DNA of 64,000 nucleotides, from the NCBI RefSeq assembly GCF_024970185.1, contig NZ_CP103965.1, positions 3,964,001 through 4,028,000 on the forward strand, written 5' to 3'. Below, piece after piece: positions 18,678 through 26,505 of the stretch; position 1 is the first letter of the stretch; every line of letters starts with the position of its first letter. Both the position numbers and the translations under genes were made by a program. Source of the stretch: Pseudomonas sp. N3-W (GTDB lineage Bacteria; Pseudomonadota; Gammaproteobacteria; Pseudomonadales; Pseudomonadaceae). The notes beneath the pieces were generated by a model, which saw only the letters and a program-made list of their open reading frames with translations, did no database searches and was not told the DNA's origin.

Positions 18678-18988
18678 ACGGACTCCTGCTCGGCGATGCG
18701 ATTGACCTGGGTGTCGATCACCATGCCATCGCGCACGATAGTCTGGCAGGCGCGGCGCTTGTGTCGGCCATCGATTTTCACCAGGCAGCACTGGCACACG
18801 CCCATGCCGCAATAGGCACCGCTGATTTGATCGTGATCGTTGCGCGCCACCTGGCGCAGGCCAAGGGACTGAATGACGGTAAGGACGGTTTCGCCGATAG
18901 CGGCACTGACCGCTTGGCCATTGATGTGCAAAGTCATGTCCGCATGCACCAGCGGCTGGATATCGAACGTTCTGTCTTGGCGTTGCAT
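18674..18988 (-). CDS. hcnA: Hydrogen cyanide synthase subunit HcnA
   Basis: A 104-residue [2Fe-2S] protein and first gene of hcnABC. The cluster motif is AYCGMGVCQCCLVKIDG with a later Cys in KRRACQTIVR. The DIQPL...ADMT N-terminus closely resembles known Pseudomonas HcnA. The start codon lies 11 bases after CACGGA, an Rsm-type binding site that overlaps the ribosome-binding site, so translation should be repressed by RsmA/RsmE and released by GacA-controlled small RNAs. Confidence 0.96.
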   Translation of the reverse strand: MQRQDRTFDIQPLVHADMTLHINGQAVSAAIGETVLTVIQSLGLRQVARNDHDQISGAYCGMGVCQCCLVKIDGRHKRRACQTIVRDGMVIDTQVNRIAEQESV

Positions 18989-19085
18989 TTGCGATGTTCT
19001 TCCGTGAAAGGTTCAGGGGTGAAAGGTTGTCAGCTTCCTGCTGCATTCACCGTGCAGGCCACCGGAAAAACCGGGGGCCTGCACG
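18989..19085 (-). promoter_or_regulatory. hcnA 5' leader with Rsm-type sites and a strong hairpin
   Basis: On the minus strand the leader contains two GGA motifs presented in small stem-loops. One is TTCACGGAAGAA, over the ribosome-binding site (CACGGAA at 19000-19006). The other is CAGCAGGAAGCTG (19031-19043), whose CAGC/GCTG arms hold AGGAA in the loop. Upstream is a long hairpin: a 10-bp outer stem (19051-19060 with 19076-19085) and a CCGG inner stem. It has no U-run, so it is not an ordinary terminator. Confidence 0.75.
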
Positions 19086-19111
19086 GGTACCTCGGCGACG
19101 CAACAGGTGCG

Positions 19112-19160
19112 CGCCACATAAGGTAGTCGATGCCGCAGAAAAGGCCTTGATCATTTACGG
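19112..19160 (-). promoter_or_regulatory. Predicted ANR-dependent hcn promoter
   Basis: On the minus strand, CCGTA-AATG-ATCAA (19147-19160) matches one perfect half of the FNR/ANR box TTGAT-N4-ATCAA and a poor other half. Its centre (19153.5) is 31 bases from the centre of a TACCTT -10-like hexamer (19120-19125). That is the spacing expected for an activator at -41.5. No -35 is needed in such promoters. hcn genes of other pseudomonads are known to need ANR and low oxygen. Confidence 0.6.
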
Positions 19161-19226
19161 TAAGGGATATCCCTGAGCGAAATATTGATCCAGGCCAGTG
19201 AAAACCACTGTGGCTCGACCCACCGG

Positions 19227-19766
19227 TCAGTTGGAGAATACGTACTGCCCCTTGACCTTCTTCGAACCGAGGAAGCCCAGGTCCGGGAACAGCAGGTTTT
19301 TCAGCCACGCGACGTAAAACACCACGGCCAGGGTAATTGCGACACCGATCAGGGTGCTGGTCGGATCTTCGGCGTAGCCCTTGAACAGACGCGGCATCTG
19401 GCTGATGGAAAGAATCACGTACACGGTGTAGGCCTGCGCCGCATTTTTGTAGAAGCCCCAGGCAAACAGCAGCGGCACTGCCCCCCCGATCAGCCCCAAC
19501 ACGACCGCCGCGACAGGCACCATCATCGCGCCGACAAACAGGCCGATCAAAAGACCCAACAACGCTTGAATACAAGTCAGCACGATGAGGATCTTGATCT
19601 TGCCGGCATGACGTTCAAGCAACGCCGGGTCCGCGTAGGCGCCAATCCAGTAAGCCAGCACTCGGTCCTTGATCGCCCCACCGGACAGCGCCTTGAAGGT
19701 CTCGGTCTTCGAACGACCGCCTTGAAGCATCGCCACCAGTTGCTGCTTGATTTCCTTTTTGTCCAA
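19227..19766 (-). CDS. Yip1-family integral membrane protein
   Basis: A 179-residue protein with a short charged N-terminus and about four or five hydrophobic helices after residue 50 (ILIVLTCIQALLGLLIGLFVG and others), fitting the Yip1 domain. I place the start at a TTG (19766) because AGGGAGAG lies 6 bases before it; an in-frame ATG at 19787 has no ribosome-binding site. The function is unknown. It precedes the hcn promoter on the same strand with no obvious terminator between. Confidence 0.75.
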   Translation of the reverse strand: MDKKEIKQQLVAMLQGGRSKTETFKALSGGAIKDRVLAYWIGAYADPALLERHAGKIKILIVLTCIQALLGLLIGLFVGAMMVPVAAVVLGLIGGAVPLLFAWGFYKNAAQAYTVYVILSISQMPRLFKGYAEDPTSTLIGVAITLAVVFYVAWLKNLLFPDLGFLGSKKVKGQYVFSN

Positions 19767-19798
19767 CGCTGCTCTCCCTAAATGCACACAAAAATAAA

Positions 19799-19826
19799 TG
19801 TGGGAGCGAGCCTGCTCGCTCCCACA
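19799..19826. repeat. Single REP palindrome
   Basis: A perfect TGTGGGAGCGAGC / GCTCGCTCCCACA hairpin between the Yip1 gene and the upstream terminator. It is a solitary REP without a partner. Confidence 0.8.
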
Positions 19827-19860
19827 AAGGCCATTCTCGCTGCATTAGGGGATAGATAGC

Positions 19861-19892
19861 AAAAAGCCGCTTCTACCAGAGGCAGAAGCGGC
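19861..19892 (-). terminator. Rho-independent terminator
   Basis: On the minus strand a 9-bp stem GCCGCTTCT / AGAAGCGGC is followed directly by TTTTT. It lies 24 bases after the stop of the 24-residue peptide gene and probably ends the two-gene transcript that starts at the 20.9 kb membrane-protein gene. Confidence 0.85.
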
Positions 19893-19916
19893 CGAGGCAA
19901 TTGCCCCAGAGGGATA

Positions 19917-19991
19917 TCAGTGCATGAACAGTGCAATCAGGATGATGATCGGGATTGGCACGCCGAGAAAAAACAACAGTAGTGAGCGCAT
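19917..19991 (-). CDS. Small hydrophobic 24-residue membrane peptide
   Basis: ATG at 19991 is preceded by AAGGAGAATCATC, an excellent ribosome-binding site. The 24 codons encode a peptide starting MRSLLLFFLGVPIPIII and ending FMH, essentially one transmembrane segment with a PIP kink. It lies 15 bases after the preceding membrane-protein gene and just before a terminator, so it is the last gene of that transcript. It is too short for routine gene calling. The function is unknown. Confidence 0.75.
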   Translation of the reverse strand: MRSLLLFFLGVPIPIIILIALFMH

Positions 19992-20006
19992 GATGATTCT
20001 CCTTGG

Positions 20007-20948
20007 TTAGCGAACAGGGGGCACTGGGGCAGTGGCCACATAGGCATCGGTGGTCAGGTACACCACCGCATCCCGGCGACGACCGCCGAAGGTAGCGGCA
20101 AGGCTGGCGAAGAACGCACCGGCCAGCAGCGCAACGAACATCCACAGCGCGGTCCAGGCAGCGACCTTGGCAGCGGTGTCAGCGGCTTGTTTGGCAGCCA
20201 GTTTGGCGTCGTCTACCGCTTTGTGGACCTTGGCGAACACTTCATCGACACGACGTTCAGCGTCGGCCTGGCTGAGGTTGGTGCGTTGGGCCACCAGTTG
20301 CGCCAGGTAAGTCCGGTCCTCGGCGGTCAGTTGGCCGTCGGTGCTGAGCGTGCGGACCATGATCCGGGTCACGGTGCCACGAGCGGCATCGTCAGTCACC
20401 GCAGCAGGACGATCATCACGGAACAGGCTGTCGACGAAATAACCGTACTGCTCGCCGTTAGCGTTACTGGCCGCCGAACCGGCTGCCTGAGTCATGGCAC
20501 TGGCGGCACCGCCGGCGACATTCGCCCCGGCTTCAACGCCACCACCGATTACACTGCTGACCGAGCTGACCACCAGCACCGCCGTCACCAGCGTTGCCAC
20601 GCACCAGGCCAGGAAACCATGGGCGGTGTCACGGAAATAGACTTCGTCACCGTGCATGTTCGCCCACTTCACCCGCAGGCGCCCGGCGATATAACCGCCA
20701 AGGCCGGACGCAATAATCTGCGTCACTGCCAGCCAGATAATCGTCGAGATACCCAGGCCCTTGGCGCTGACACCTTCGTTAGCCCAAGGTGAAACGGCAG
20801 AAAAACCCAAACCAAAACCGAGCAGCACCAGGATCATCGACAATGCGGCCGCCGCAGCGGCACCGGCGAAAATGGCGCCCCAGGACACACCCGAGAGTGT
20901 GCTGGACTCTTCGTTGGCAGGGTAAAAACCATCAGAGGATCTATTCAT
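20007..20948 (-). CDS. Hypothetical integral membrane protein
   Basis: A 313-residue protein. The N-terminal third has about three transmembrane helices rich in Ala/Gly (GAIFAGAAAAAALSMILVLLG; ISTIIWLAVTQIIASGLGGY; FLAWCVATLVTAVLVVSS). A soluble Ala/Asp-rich middle follows (about 140-260), including a heptad-like stretch around VDEVFAKVHKAVDDAKLAAK. A last helix lies near residue 275. No enzyme motif is seen. It forms a transcript with the 24-residue peptide gene and is divergent from a two-component system. It resembles membrane proteins thought to be envelope-stress related, but that is inference. Confidence 0.75.
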   Translation of the reverse strand: MNRSSDGFYPANEESSTLSGVSWGAIFAGAAAAAALSMILVLLGFGLGFSAVSPWANEGVSAKGLGISTIIWLAVTQIIASGLGGYIAGRLRVKWANMHGDEVYFRDTAHGFLAWCVATLVTAVLVVSSVSSVIGGGVEAGANVAGGAASAMTQAAGSAASNANGEQYGYFVDSLFRDDRPAAVTDDAARGTVTRIMVRTLSTDGQLTAEDRTYLAQLVAQRTNLSQADAERRVDEVFAKVHKAVDDAKLAAKQAADTAAKVAAWTALWMFVALLAGAFFASLAATFGGRRRDAVVYLTTDAYVATAPVPPVR

Positions 20949-21336
20949 TGTTGTTCTGCTCCCGGCAGGAAAAATGATGTTACAACTCGTCGGGAGAGGA
21001 ATTGCAGCGACCGTGCCAGTCAGCAGAATTTAATAAATCGTTTTATTTCAATCAGTTATGAATTTCAGAATTCTCAGGACCATGCAATTTGCAAGAGATG
21101 CTTAATATCAGCGGGTTTTATGCATTGATCAGTTTTGCTGCTTTTGAGCAGCCAAAGCAAAAGACTGCAGCCTGCGGCAGCTCCACACTGACCGCGTTCA
21201 CGTAAGCGCTGCCGAAGGCTGCGATCTTTGCTTTTTGCAACCCACATCGGGTTATATGAACTTTTATTTAGAAAGCGGCCTGACATTTATAGGCAAAATG
21301 CCACGCAACGCTGTGAATCCCGGAAAAGGCTGCCCT
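20949..21336. other. Divergent intergenic region with a second-type REPIN
   Basis: 388 bases separate the membrane-protein gene from the response regulator. The left 150 bases are AT-rich and probably hold both promoters; no clear consensus hexamers could be fixed. At 21156-21232 lies an inverted pair, GCAAAAGACTGCAGCCTGCG and GCCGAAGGCTGCGATCTTTGC. This is a REP type different from the TGTGGGAGC family. No gene was found. Confidence 0.6.
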
Positions 21337-22020
21337 ATGACCCGCATCTTGACCATCGAAGACGACGCCGTGACCGCCCGCGAGATTGTTGCCGAATTGA
21401 GCAGCCACGGCCTGGACGTGGATTGGGTCGATAACGGCCGCGAGGGTCTGGCGCGTGCCGTCAGCGGTGACTATGACCTGATCACCCTTGATCGCATGCT
21501 GCCCGAGCTCGACGGTCTGGCGATTGTCACCACCCTGCGCACCATGGGCGTGGCCACGCCTATTCTGATGATCAGCGCCCTTTCCGATGTCGATGAACGT
21601 GTGCGGGGGCTGCGTGCCGGCGGCGATGACTACCTGACCAAACCCTTCGCCACCGATGAAATGGCGGCCCGCGTCGAAGTGCTGCTGCGCCGCCAGAACA
21701 CGGTCAGCGCCCAGGCCACCACGTTGCGGGTCGCGGACCTTGAGCTGAACCTGATCAGCCACGAAGCCAGCCGCAATGGTGAGCTGCTGACCTTGCTGCC
21801 CACCGAGTACAAGCTGCTGGAATTCCTGATGCGCAACACCGGACAGATTCTCTCGCGGATGATGATTTTCGAAGAGGTATGGGGCTATCACTTCGACCCC
21901 GGCACCAACCTGATCGACGTCCACATTGGCCGCCTGCGCAAGAAAATCGACCCGCCCGGCAACGTCCCACTGATTCGGACCGTGCGAGGCTCGGGGTATG
22001 TCATTGCTGAACCCCTCTAA
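21337..22020 (+). CDS. OmpR/PhoB-family response regulator
   Basis: A 227-residue regulator. The receiver domain shows the acidic pocket (TIEDDAV), the phospho-acceptor Asp in LITLDRMLPELDG (about residue 52) and the Lys in DYLTKPF (about 102). The C-terminal winged helix is normal (LLPTEYKLLEFLMRNTGQIL, then HIGRLRKKID and RTVRGSGYVI). The ATG at 21337 follows GGAAAAGG. The sensor kinase gene begins 23 bases before its end. The signal is unknown. Confidence 0.94.
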   Translation: MTRILTIEDDAVTAREIVAELSSHGLDVDWVDNGREGLARAVSGDYDLITLDRMLPELDGLAIVTTLRTMGVATPILMISALSDVDERVRGLRAGGDDYLTKPFATDEMAARVEVLLRRQNTVSAQATTLRVADLELNLISHEASRNGELLTLLPTEYKLLEFLMRNTGQILSRMMIFEEVWGYHFDPGTNLIDVHIGRLRKKIDPPGNVPLIRTVRGSGYVIAEPL

Positions 22021-23392
22021 AGGCTGGCGTTCTTCCAGCAGCCGCTTGCTGGCGCTGTACAGTTCGCTGTTCGTGGCTTGGAGCGGGATCCTCATGGGGG
22101 TCATGTATTACGAGGTGTCCGCTTACCTGGACAACCTCGCCAAGCACTCGCTGATGCAACGCCAGCATCTGTTTGCGCGCTTCCAGGGCGAGCAACTGGT
22201 GGATGCCCTCGCCGCCAGCATGACCTTCGACATTCGCGGCATCGATGCCTATGGCCTGTTCGACGCCAATCGCAATTACCTCAGCGGCGCCCTGCGGGAA
22301 ATCCCCGATATCTTGCCACTGGACGGCAAGATCCATGTGCTCGAAGACTGTGCTGAACCTGACGATCCGACCCTGCCGTCCAATAGCTGCGACGCGGTAG
22401 CCACGCGCACGGCGGATGGCCGCTGGCTGGTGCTGGTACGGGACAACGGTTCGTTGTTTGCGGTAAACCGGATTATCTTGCATGCGCTGTTCTGGGGAGT
22501 TTCGCTGACCATCCTGCCGGGGATCGCCGGCTGGCATCTGTTGCGGCGCCGACCGTTGCGGCGCATCCGCGCAATTCAGGCCAGCGCCGAGGCCATCGTC
22601 GCCGGCGACCTGACCCGCCGCCTGCCGCTGTCCAATCGCCGCGACGAACTGGACATGCTCGCCGCCATCGTCAACGCCATGCTCGCGCGCATCGAACGCC
22701 TGATGCATGAGGTCAAGGGCGTCTGTGACAACATCGCCCACGACTTGCGCACACCACTGACTCGATTGCGAGCGCAGTTGTACCGGATCCAGCAGCAGGC
22801 TGGCGACGCCTCGCCATTGTCGGTACAGCTGGATTCCGTACTCGCCGAGGCCGATACATTGATGGCACGGTTTCGCGGGTTGTTGCGGATTTCAGAGCTG
22901 GAAGATCGCCAACGGCGATCGGGGTTCATACAACTGGACCCGGTGCCGCTGCTGCACGAACTGCATGACTTTTATCTGCCACTGGCCGAAGAAGGCGAGC
23001 TGACTTTCCAACTGCAAATCCCGGTCGCACTGCCCGCCCTCAACGGCGACCGCGCCTTGCTGTTCGAGGCACTGGCCAACCTGCTGAGCAACTCGATCAA
23101 ATTCACCCCGCCCGGTGGCGTGGTGATTTTGCGCGGAATCAATGACGGTGGCAGCACGCGGATCGAAGTCCTCGACTCCGGCCCGGGGATTCCATTGGCG
23201 GAACGCGAAGCGGTGTTCCAGCGCTTCTATCGGGCCGAGGGTGGCAACCAGCAAAGTGGTTTCGGGCTCGGGCTGTCCATCGTCGCGGCGATTGTCAACC
23301 TGCACGGCTTCACCCTGGAAGTCGGCAGCAGCGAGAGCGGCGGCGCGCGATTGGCGATGGATTGTCGGCAGAGTCTGATTGCGCCGACATGA
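21998..23392 (+). CDS. Sensor histidine kinase (two-component system)
   Basis: A 464-residue inner-membrane kinase. The first transmembrane helix is about residues 16-37 and the second about 158-180, enclosing a periplasmic sensor region with three Cys (DCAEPDDP, SNSCDAV). HAMP (about 181-233) follows, then the H-box IAHDLRTPLTRLR with the phospho-His near residue 248. The ATP domain has NLLSNSIKFTPPGG, DSGPGIP and GFGLGLSIV. It overlaps the response-regulator gene, so the two are co-translated. The ligand is unknown. Confidence 0.94.
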   Translation: MSLLNPSKGWRSSSSRLLALYSSLFVAWSGILMGVMYYEVSAYLDNLAKHSLMQRQHLFARFQGEQLVDALAASMTFDIRGIDAYGLFDANRNYLSGALREIPDILPLDGKIHVLEDCAEPDDPTLPSNSCDAVATRTADGRWLVLVRDNGSLFAVNRIILHALFWGVSLTILPGIAGWHLLRRRPLRRIRAIQASAEAIVAGDLTRRLPLSNRRDELDMLAAIVNAMLARIERLMHEVKGVCDNIAHDLRTPLTRLRAQLYRIQQQAGDASPLSVQLDSVLAEADTLMARFRGLLRISELEDRQRRSGFIQLDPVPLLHELHDFYLPLAEEGELTFQLQIPVALPALNGDRALLFEALANLLSNSIKFTPPGGVVILRGINDGGSTRIEVLDSGPGIPLAEREAVFQRFYRAEGGNQQSGFGLGLSIVAAIVNLHGFTLEVGSSESGGARLAMDCRQSLIAPT

Positions 23393-23409
23393 ACAATATT
23401 CCTGACTGA

Positions 23410-24113
23410 ACACACACCCGCTCCCACAGGGTTTTGTTGTCAGACCAAAATTTGGCGTACAACCCCGCTCCCACAGGGTTTCATTGTCAGGCCAGAAATG
23501 GGTGTACGCCCCCCGATCAACTGTGGGAGTGGGCTTGCCCGCGAAGGGGTCAGCACATTCGACATCTTTGCTGACTGACACACCGCCTTCGCGAGCAAGC
23601 TCGCTCCCACAGGGTTTTGTTATCAGAACAAAATTTGGGGCACAACCCCGCTCCCACAGGGTTTTGTTGTCTGGCCAAAATTTGGCGTACAACCCCGCTC
23701 CCACAGGGTTTCATTGTCTGGCCAAAAATGGGTGTACGACCCCCGATCTACTGTGGGAGCGGGCTTGCCCGCGAAGGGGTTAGCACATTCGACATCTTTG
23801 CTGACTGACACACCGTCTTCGCGGGCAAGCTCGCTCCCACAGGGTTTTGTTGTCAGACCAAAATTTGGCGTACAACCCCGATCAACTGTGGGAGCGGGCT
23901 TGCCCGCGAAGGGGTCAGCACATTCGACATCTTTGCTGACTGACACACCGTCTTCGCGAGCAAGCCCGCTCCCACAGGGTTTTGTTGTCAGAACAAAATT
24001 TGGCGTACAACCCCGATCAACTGTGGGAGCGGGCTTGCCCGCGAAGACGGTATGACATTCAGCATCAGTGTTAGCTGACACACCGCCTTCGCGAGCAAGC
24101 TCGCTCCCACGGG
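23410..24113. repeat. Tandem array of REPINs
   Basis: About 700 bases consist of four full REPINs (starting near 23521, 23751, 23886 and 24021) and several half units (near 23419, 23467, 23650 and 23698). Each REPIN is about 92 bases: TGTGGGAGCGGGCTTGCCCG, a spacer with GACATCTTTGCTGACTGACA, then the inverted REP. Copies are joined by a conserved 43-47-base linker starting GGTTTTGTTGTCAGA and containing TTTGGCGTACAACCCCG. The last intervals are exactly 135 bases. The array follows the sensor kinase and precedes the end of a convergent gene. Confidence 0.92.
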
Positions 24114-24138
24114 GATCTTCATCGCTTTGGGGATTGGA

Positions 24139-24549
24139 TCAGGCCGGGTAGTTGCCTCGTAGCGCTTCCAGCCCACCCTGATAGATGCCTGCAAACAACG
24201 CTTGCACTTCCTCGTCGCTCACACCCACAGCGGTAAAACGTCCGGACCAGGTCACTCGTGCGCCCTGCCCTTGTGCTTCCACGCGCAACGTCGCCAGATA
24301 ATCAGTCGCCGGAAACGGCGACTGCACGAACGAGTAGCTGTAGGTTCTGGCCGCGTTGTCGAACGTCTCCAGGCGCTCAATCACCACGGTGCCATCGGAC
24401 GTTTGCAGCGTGCGCACGCGTCCGCCTTCGCTCAGTTCGCTCTTGGAAATGAACGGCAGCCAGTCCGGCAGCGCGTTGAAGCCGCCGACCAATTGCCAGA
24501 CCTGATCGGCCGAGGCCGGGATATCGATGAATGCTGATGCAGTTGCCAT
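24139..24549 (-). CDS. SRPBCC-family protein (polyketide cyclase/dehydrase-like)
   Basis: A 136-residue START-like fold protein. The N-terminus (ASAFIDIPASADQVWQLVGG) and the later VTWSGRF strand are characteristic of the MxaD/polyketide-cyclase-2 type of ligand-binding protein. It is the last gene of a three-gene unit with a short-chain dehydrogenase and an aldo/keto reductase. The ligand is unknown. Confidence 0.88.
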   Translation of the reverse strand: MATASAFIDIPASADQVWQLVGGFNALPDWLPFISKSELSEGGRVRTLQTSDGTVVIERLETFDNAARTYSYSFVQSPFPATDYLATLRVEAQGQGARVTWSGRFTAVGVSDEEVQALFAGIYQGGLEALRGNYPA

Positions 24550-24576
24550 GTGAAATGCTCTCTCGATGAATTCGGT

Positions 24577-25374
24577 TCAGATTGCCATGCTGTCGACGAC
24601 ACCGCCATCGACCCGCAATGCCGCGCCGGTGGTGGCCGAGGACAGCGGCGAAGCGATGTAGGCCACCAGGTTGGCGACTTCCTCGACATCGGCCACGCGC
24701 TGGATGATCGAACTCGGCCGGGCCTTACGCACGAAGGCGTCGGCTTCTTCCCGGGCGCTGCGGCCGGATTCGGCGGTGGCGTCCTTGAGCATCTGCTCCA
24801 GGCCGTCGGTGAAGGTCGGGCCGGGCAGGATCGCGTTGACCGTCACCCCAGTGCCTGCCAGCCGCTTGGCCAGACCATGGGACACCGCCAGGTTCGCGCT
24901 TTTGGTCACGCCATAGTTGATCATGTCGGCCGGAATGGCCACGCCGGATTCAGACGACAAGAAGATCACCCGCCCCCAGCCCTGACTGACCATGGCCGGT
25001 GTGTAATGCCGGGCCAGACGCACGCCGCAGATCACATTGACCTCATAGAAGCGCGTCCATTCGCTGTCCGCTGCGTCGAAGAAATCCACGTTGTCGAAAA
25101 TCCCGAGGTTGTTCACCAGAATGTCCGCACGCGGTTCTGCGGCGAATAACTGCGCGGCGCCTTCAGCGGTGCCGAGGTCGGCGGTCAGGCCACGCAACTG
25201 CGCCCCCGGAACGCGTTGACGAATGCTCGCCAGCGCTTGCTCGACCTTGGCTGCGTCACGCCCGATTACCACCACCGTCGCGCCGCACTCGGCCAGCGCC
25301 TTGCTGATCCCCAGGCCGATACCGGCAGTGCTGCCACTGACGATCGCCAGTTTTCCATTCAGATCGATGTTCAT
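24577..25374 (-). CDS. Short-chain dehydrogenase/reductase
   Basis: A 265-residue SDR. The nucleotide-binding TGxxxGxG motif appears as SGSTAGIGLGIS (about residues 14-25). The structural NNLG is ILVNNLGIF. The active site has Ser in FLSSESG and YxxxK in INYGVTKSAN. The start at 25374 is the ATG two bases after the stop of the aldo/keto reductase gene. It lies 27 bases before the SRPBCC gene. The substrate is unknown. Confidence 0.93.
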   Translation of the reverse strand: MNIDLNGKLAIVSGSTAGIGLGISKALAECGATVVVIGRDAAKVEQALASIRQRVPGAQLRGLTADLGTAEGAAQLFAAEPRADILVNNLGIFDNVDFFDAADSEWTRFYEVNVICGVRLARHYTPAMVSQGWGRVIFLSSESGVAIPADMINYGVTKSANLAVSHGLAKRLAGTGVTVNAILPGPTFTDGLEQMLKDATAESGRSAREEADAFVRKARPSSIIQRVADVEEVANLVAYIASPLSSATTGAALRVDGGVVDSMAI

Positions 25375-25376
25375 GC

Positions 25377-26393
25377 TCAAGCTCCAATGACCGGCAACGG
25401 CGCACGCTCGCAAATCAATTTCGCCTCTCGCATCGCCTGCCAGAATGCTGCAGGAATCACCGCCGACAGCGCCGCCACATCTTCAGCAATCCGCTCAGGA
25501 CGGCTGGAGCCCGGAATCACCGCCGCCACTGCCGGATTCGCCAGCGAGAACTGCAACGCCGCCGCTTTGATAGCCACGCCATACGTAGCAGCAATGCGCT
25601 TGATCTGCTCGACCTTGCTGATGATCGCCGGGCTCGCCTTCTGGTATTCGAAGTGTGCACCACCGGCGAGAATCCCCGAGCTGTAAGGACCGCCGACCAC
25701 GATCTCGACGTTCTGCGCCAACGCCGCGTCCATCAACCGCTGCAAGGCACGGTCATGGTCCAGCAGCGTGTAGCGACCGGCCAGCAGAAAACCGTCCGGC
25801 TGCGCTTCGCTCAGATCGAGGGTCAGCTCGCACGGCTCGACTTTGTTGACGCCCAAACCCCAGCCCTTGATCACGCCTTCTTCGCGCAAACGGGTCAGCA
25901 CTTTGAATGCACCGGTTCGGGCCTGGTTGAAGTATTCCAGCCACTGATCGCCATAGAAGTCCTGGGCGATATCGTGCACCCAGACGATGTCCAGGCGGTC
26001 GGTTTGCAGACGCTTGAGGCTGTCTTCGATAGAGCGCATCGTTGCATCGGCGCTGTAGTCGTTGACGATCTTGTTCGCCCGGCCATGCTCGAATACCCCG
26101 CTCTTCTCGCCCAGGTCACGGGCAGCGGCGTCTTCGACTTCATCGAGAATCACCCGACCGACCTTGGTGCTCAGCACATAGTCGTCGCGGTTGTACTGAG
26201 CCAGTGCGGCACCCAGGCGAATTTCCGACAGGCCCGAACCGTAGAACGGCGCAGTGTCGAAGTAACGCACGCCGGCCTCCCAGGCGGCGTGCACAGTGGC
26301 TTCGGCTTCGGCTTCGGGGATGGCGCGGAACATGTTGCCCAATGGCGCGGTGCCGAAACCCAGCTGACCTGGCAGTTTGTCTTTCAAGCTCAT
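25377..26393 (-). CDS. Aldo/keto reductase
   Basis: A 338-residue (alpha/beta)8 NAD(P)-dependent oxidoreductase. YFDTAPFYGSGLSE carries the catalytic Asp and Tyr. Lys is in VLSTKVGR and His in IVWVHDI. The sequence is nearest the D-threo-aldose/L-fucose dehydrogenase group (LGFGTAPLGN start). It leads the AKR-SDR-SRPBCC operon and is divergent from a LysR gene across 112 bases. The physiological substrate is unknown. Confidence 0.92.
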   Translation of the reverse strand: MSLKDKLPGQLGFGTAPLGNMFRAIPEAEAEATVHAAWEAGVRYFDTAPFYGSGLSEIRLGAALAQYNRDDYVLSTKVGRVILDEVEDAAARDLGEKSGVFEHGRANKIVNDYSADATMRSIEDSLKRLQTDRLDIVWVHDIAQDFYGDQWLEYFNQARTGAFKVLTRLREEGVIKGWGLGVNKVEPCELTLDLSEAQPDGFLLAGRYTLLDHDRALQRLMDAALAQNVEIVVGGPYSSGILAGGAHFEYQKASPAIISKVEQIKRIAATYGVAIKAAALQFSLANPAVAAVIPGSSRPERIAEDVAALSAVIPAAFWQAMREAKLICERAPLPVIGA

Positions 26394-26505
26394 GGTGGTT
26401 TCCTCTGAGTGATTGAGGTCTGTTGACCGTTGAGACGATGCTAGATTGCAAGAGTCGGACCGTCCAAGACATAATATGCAGCACTTGAGTCCCTACAGGT
26501 CTGAC

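Noticed and set aside
19052..19084. Hairpin upstream of hcnA considered as a rho-independent terminator
   Set aside because: It is strong but has no U-run on either strand, so it was listed as a leader structure instead.
23623..24081. 152-codon minus-strand frame with GKPAPTVDRG-type repeats
   Set aside because: It is a translation of the REPIN array. Similar spurious proteins arise wherever these repeats are read through.
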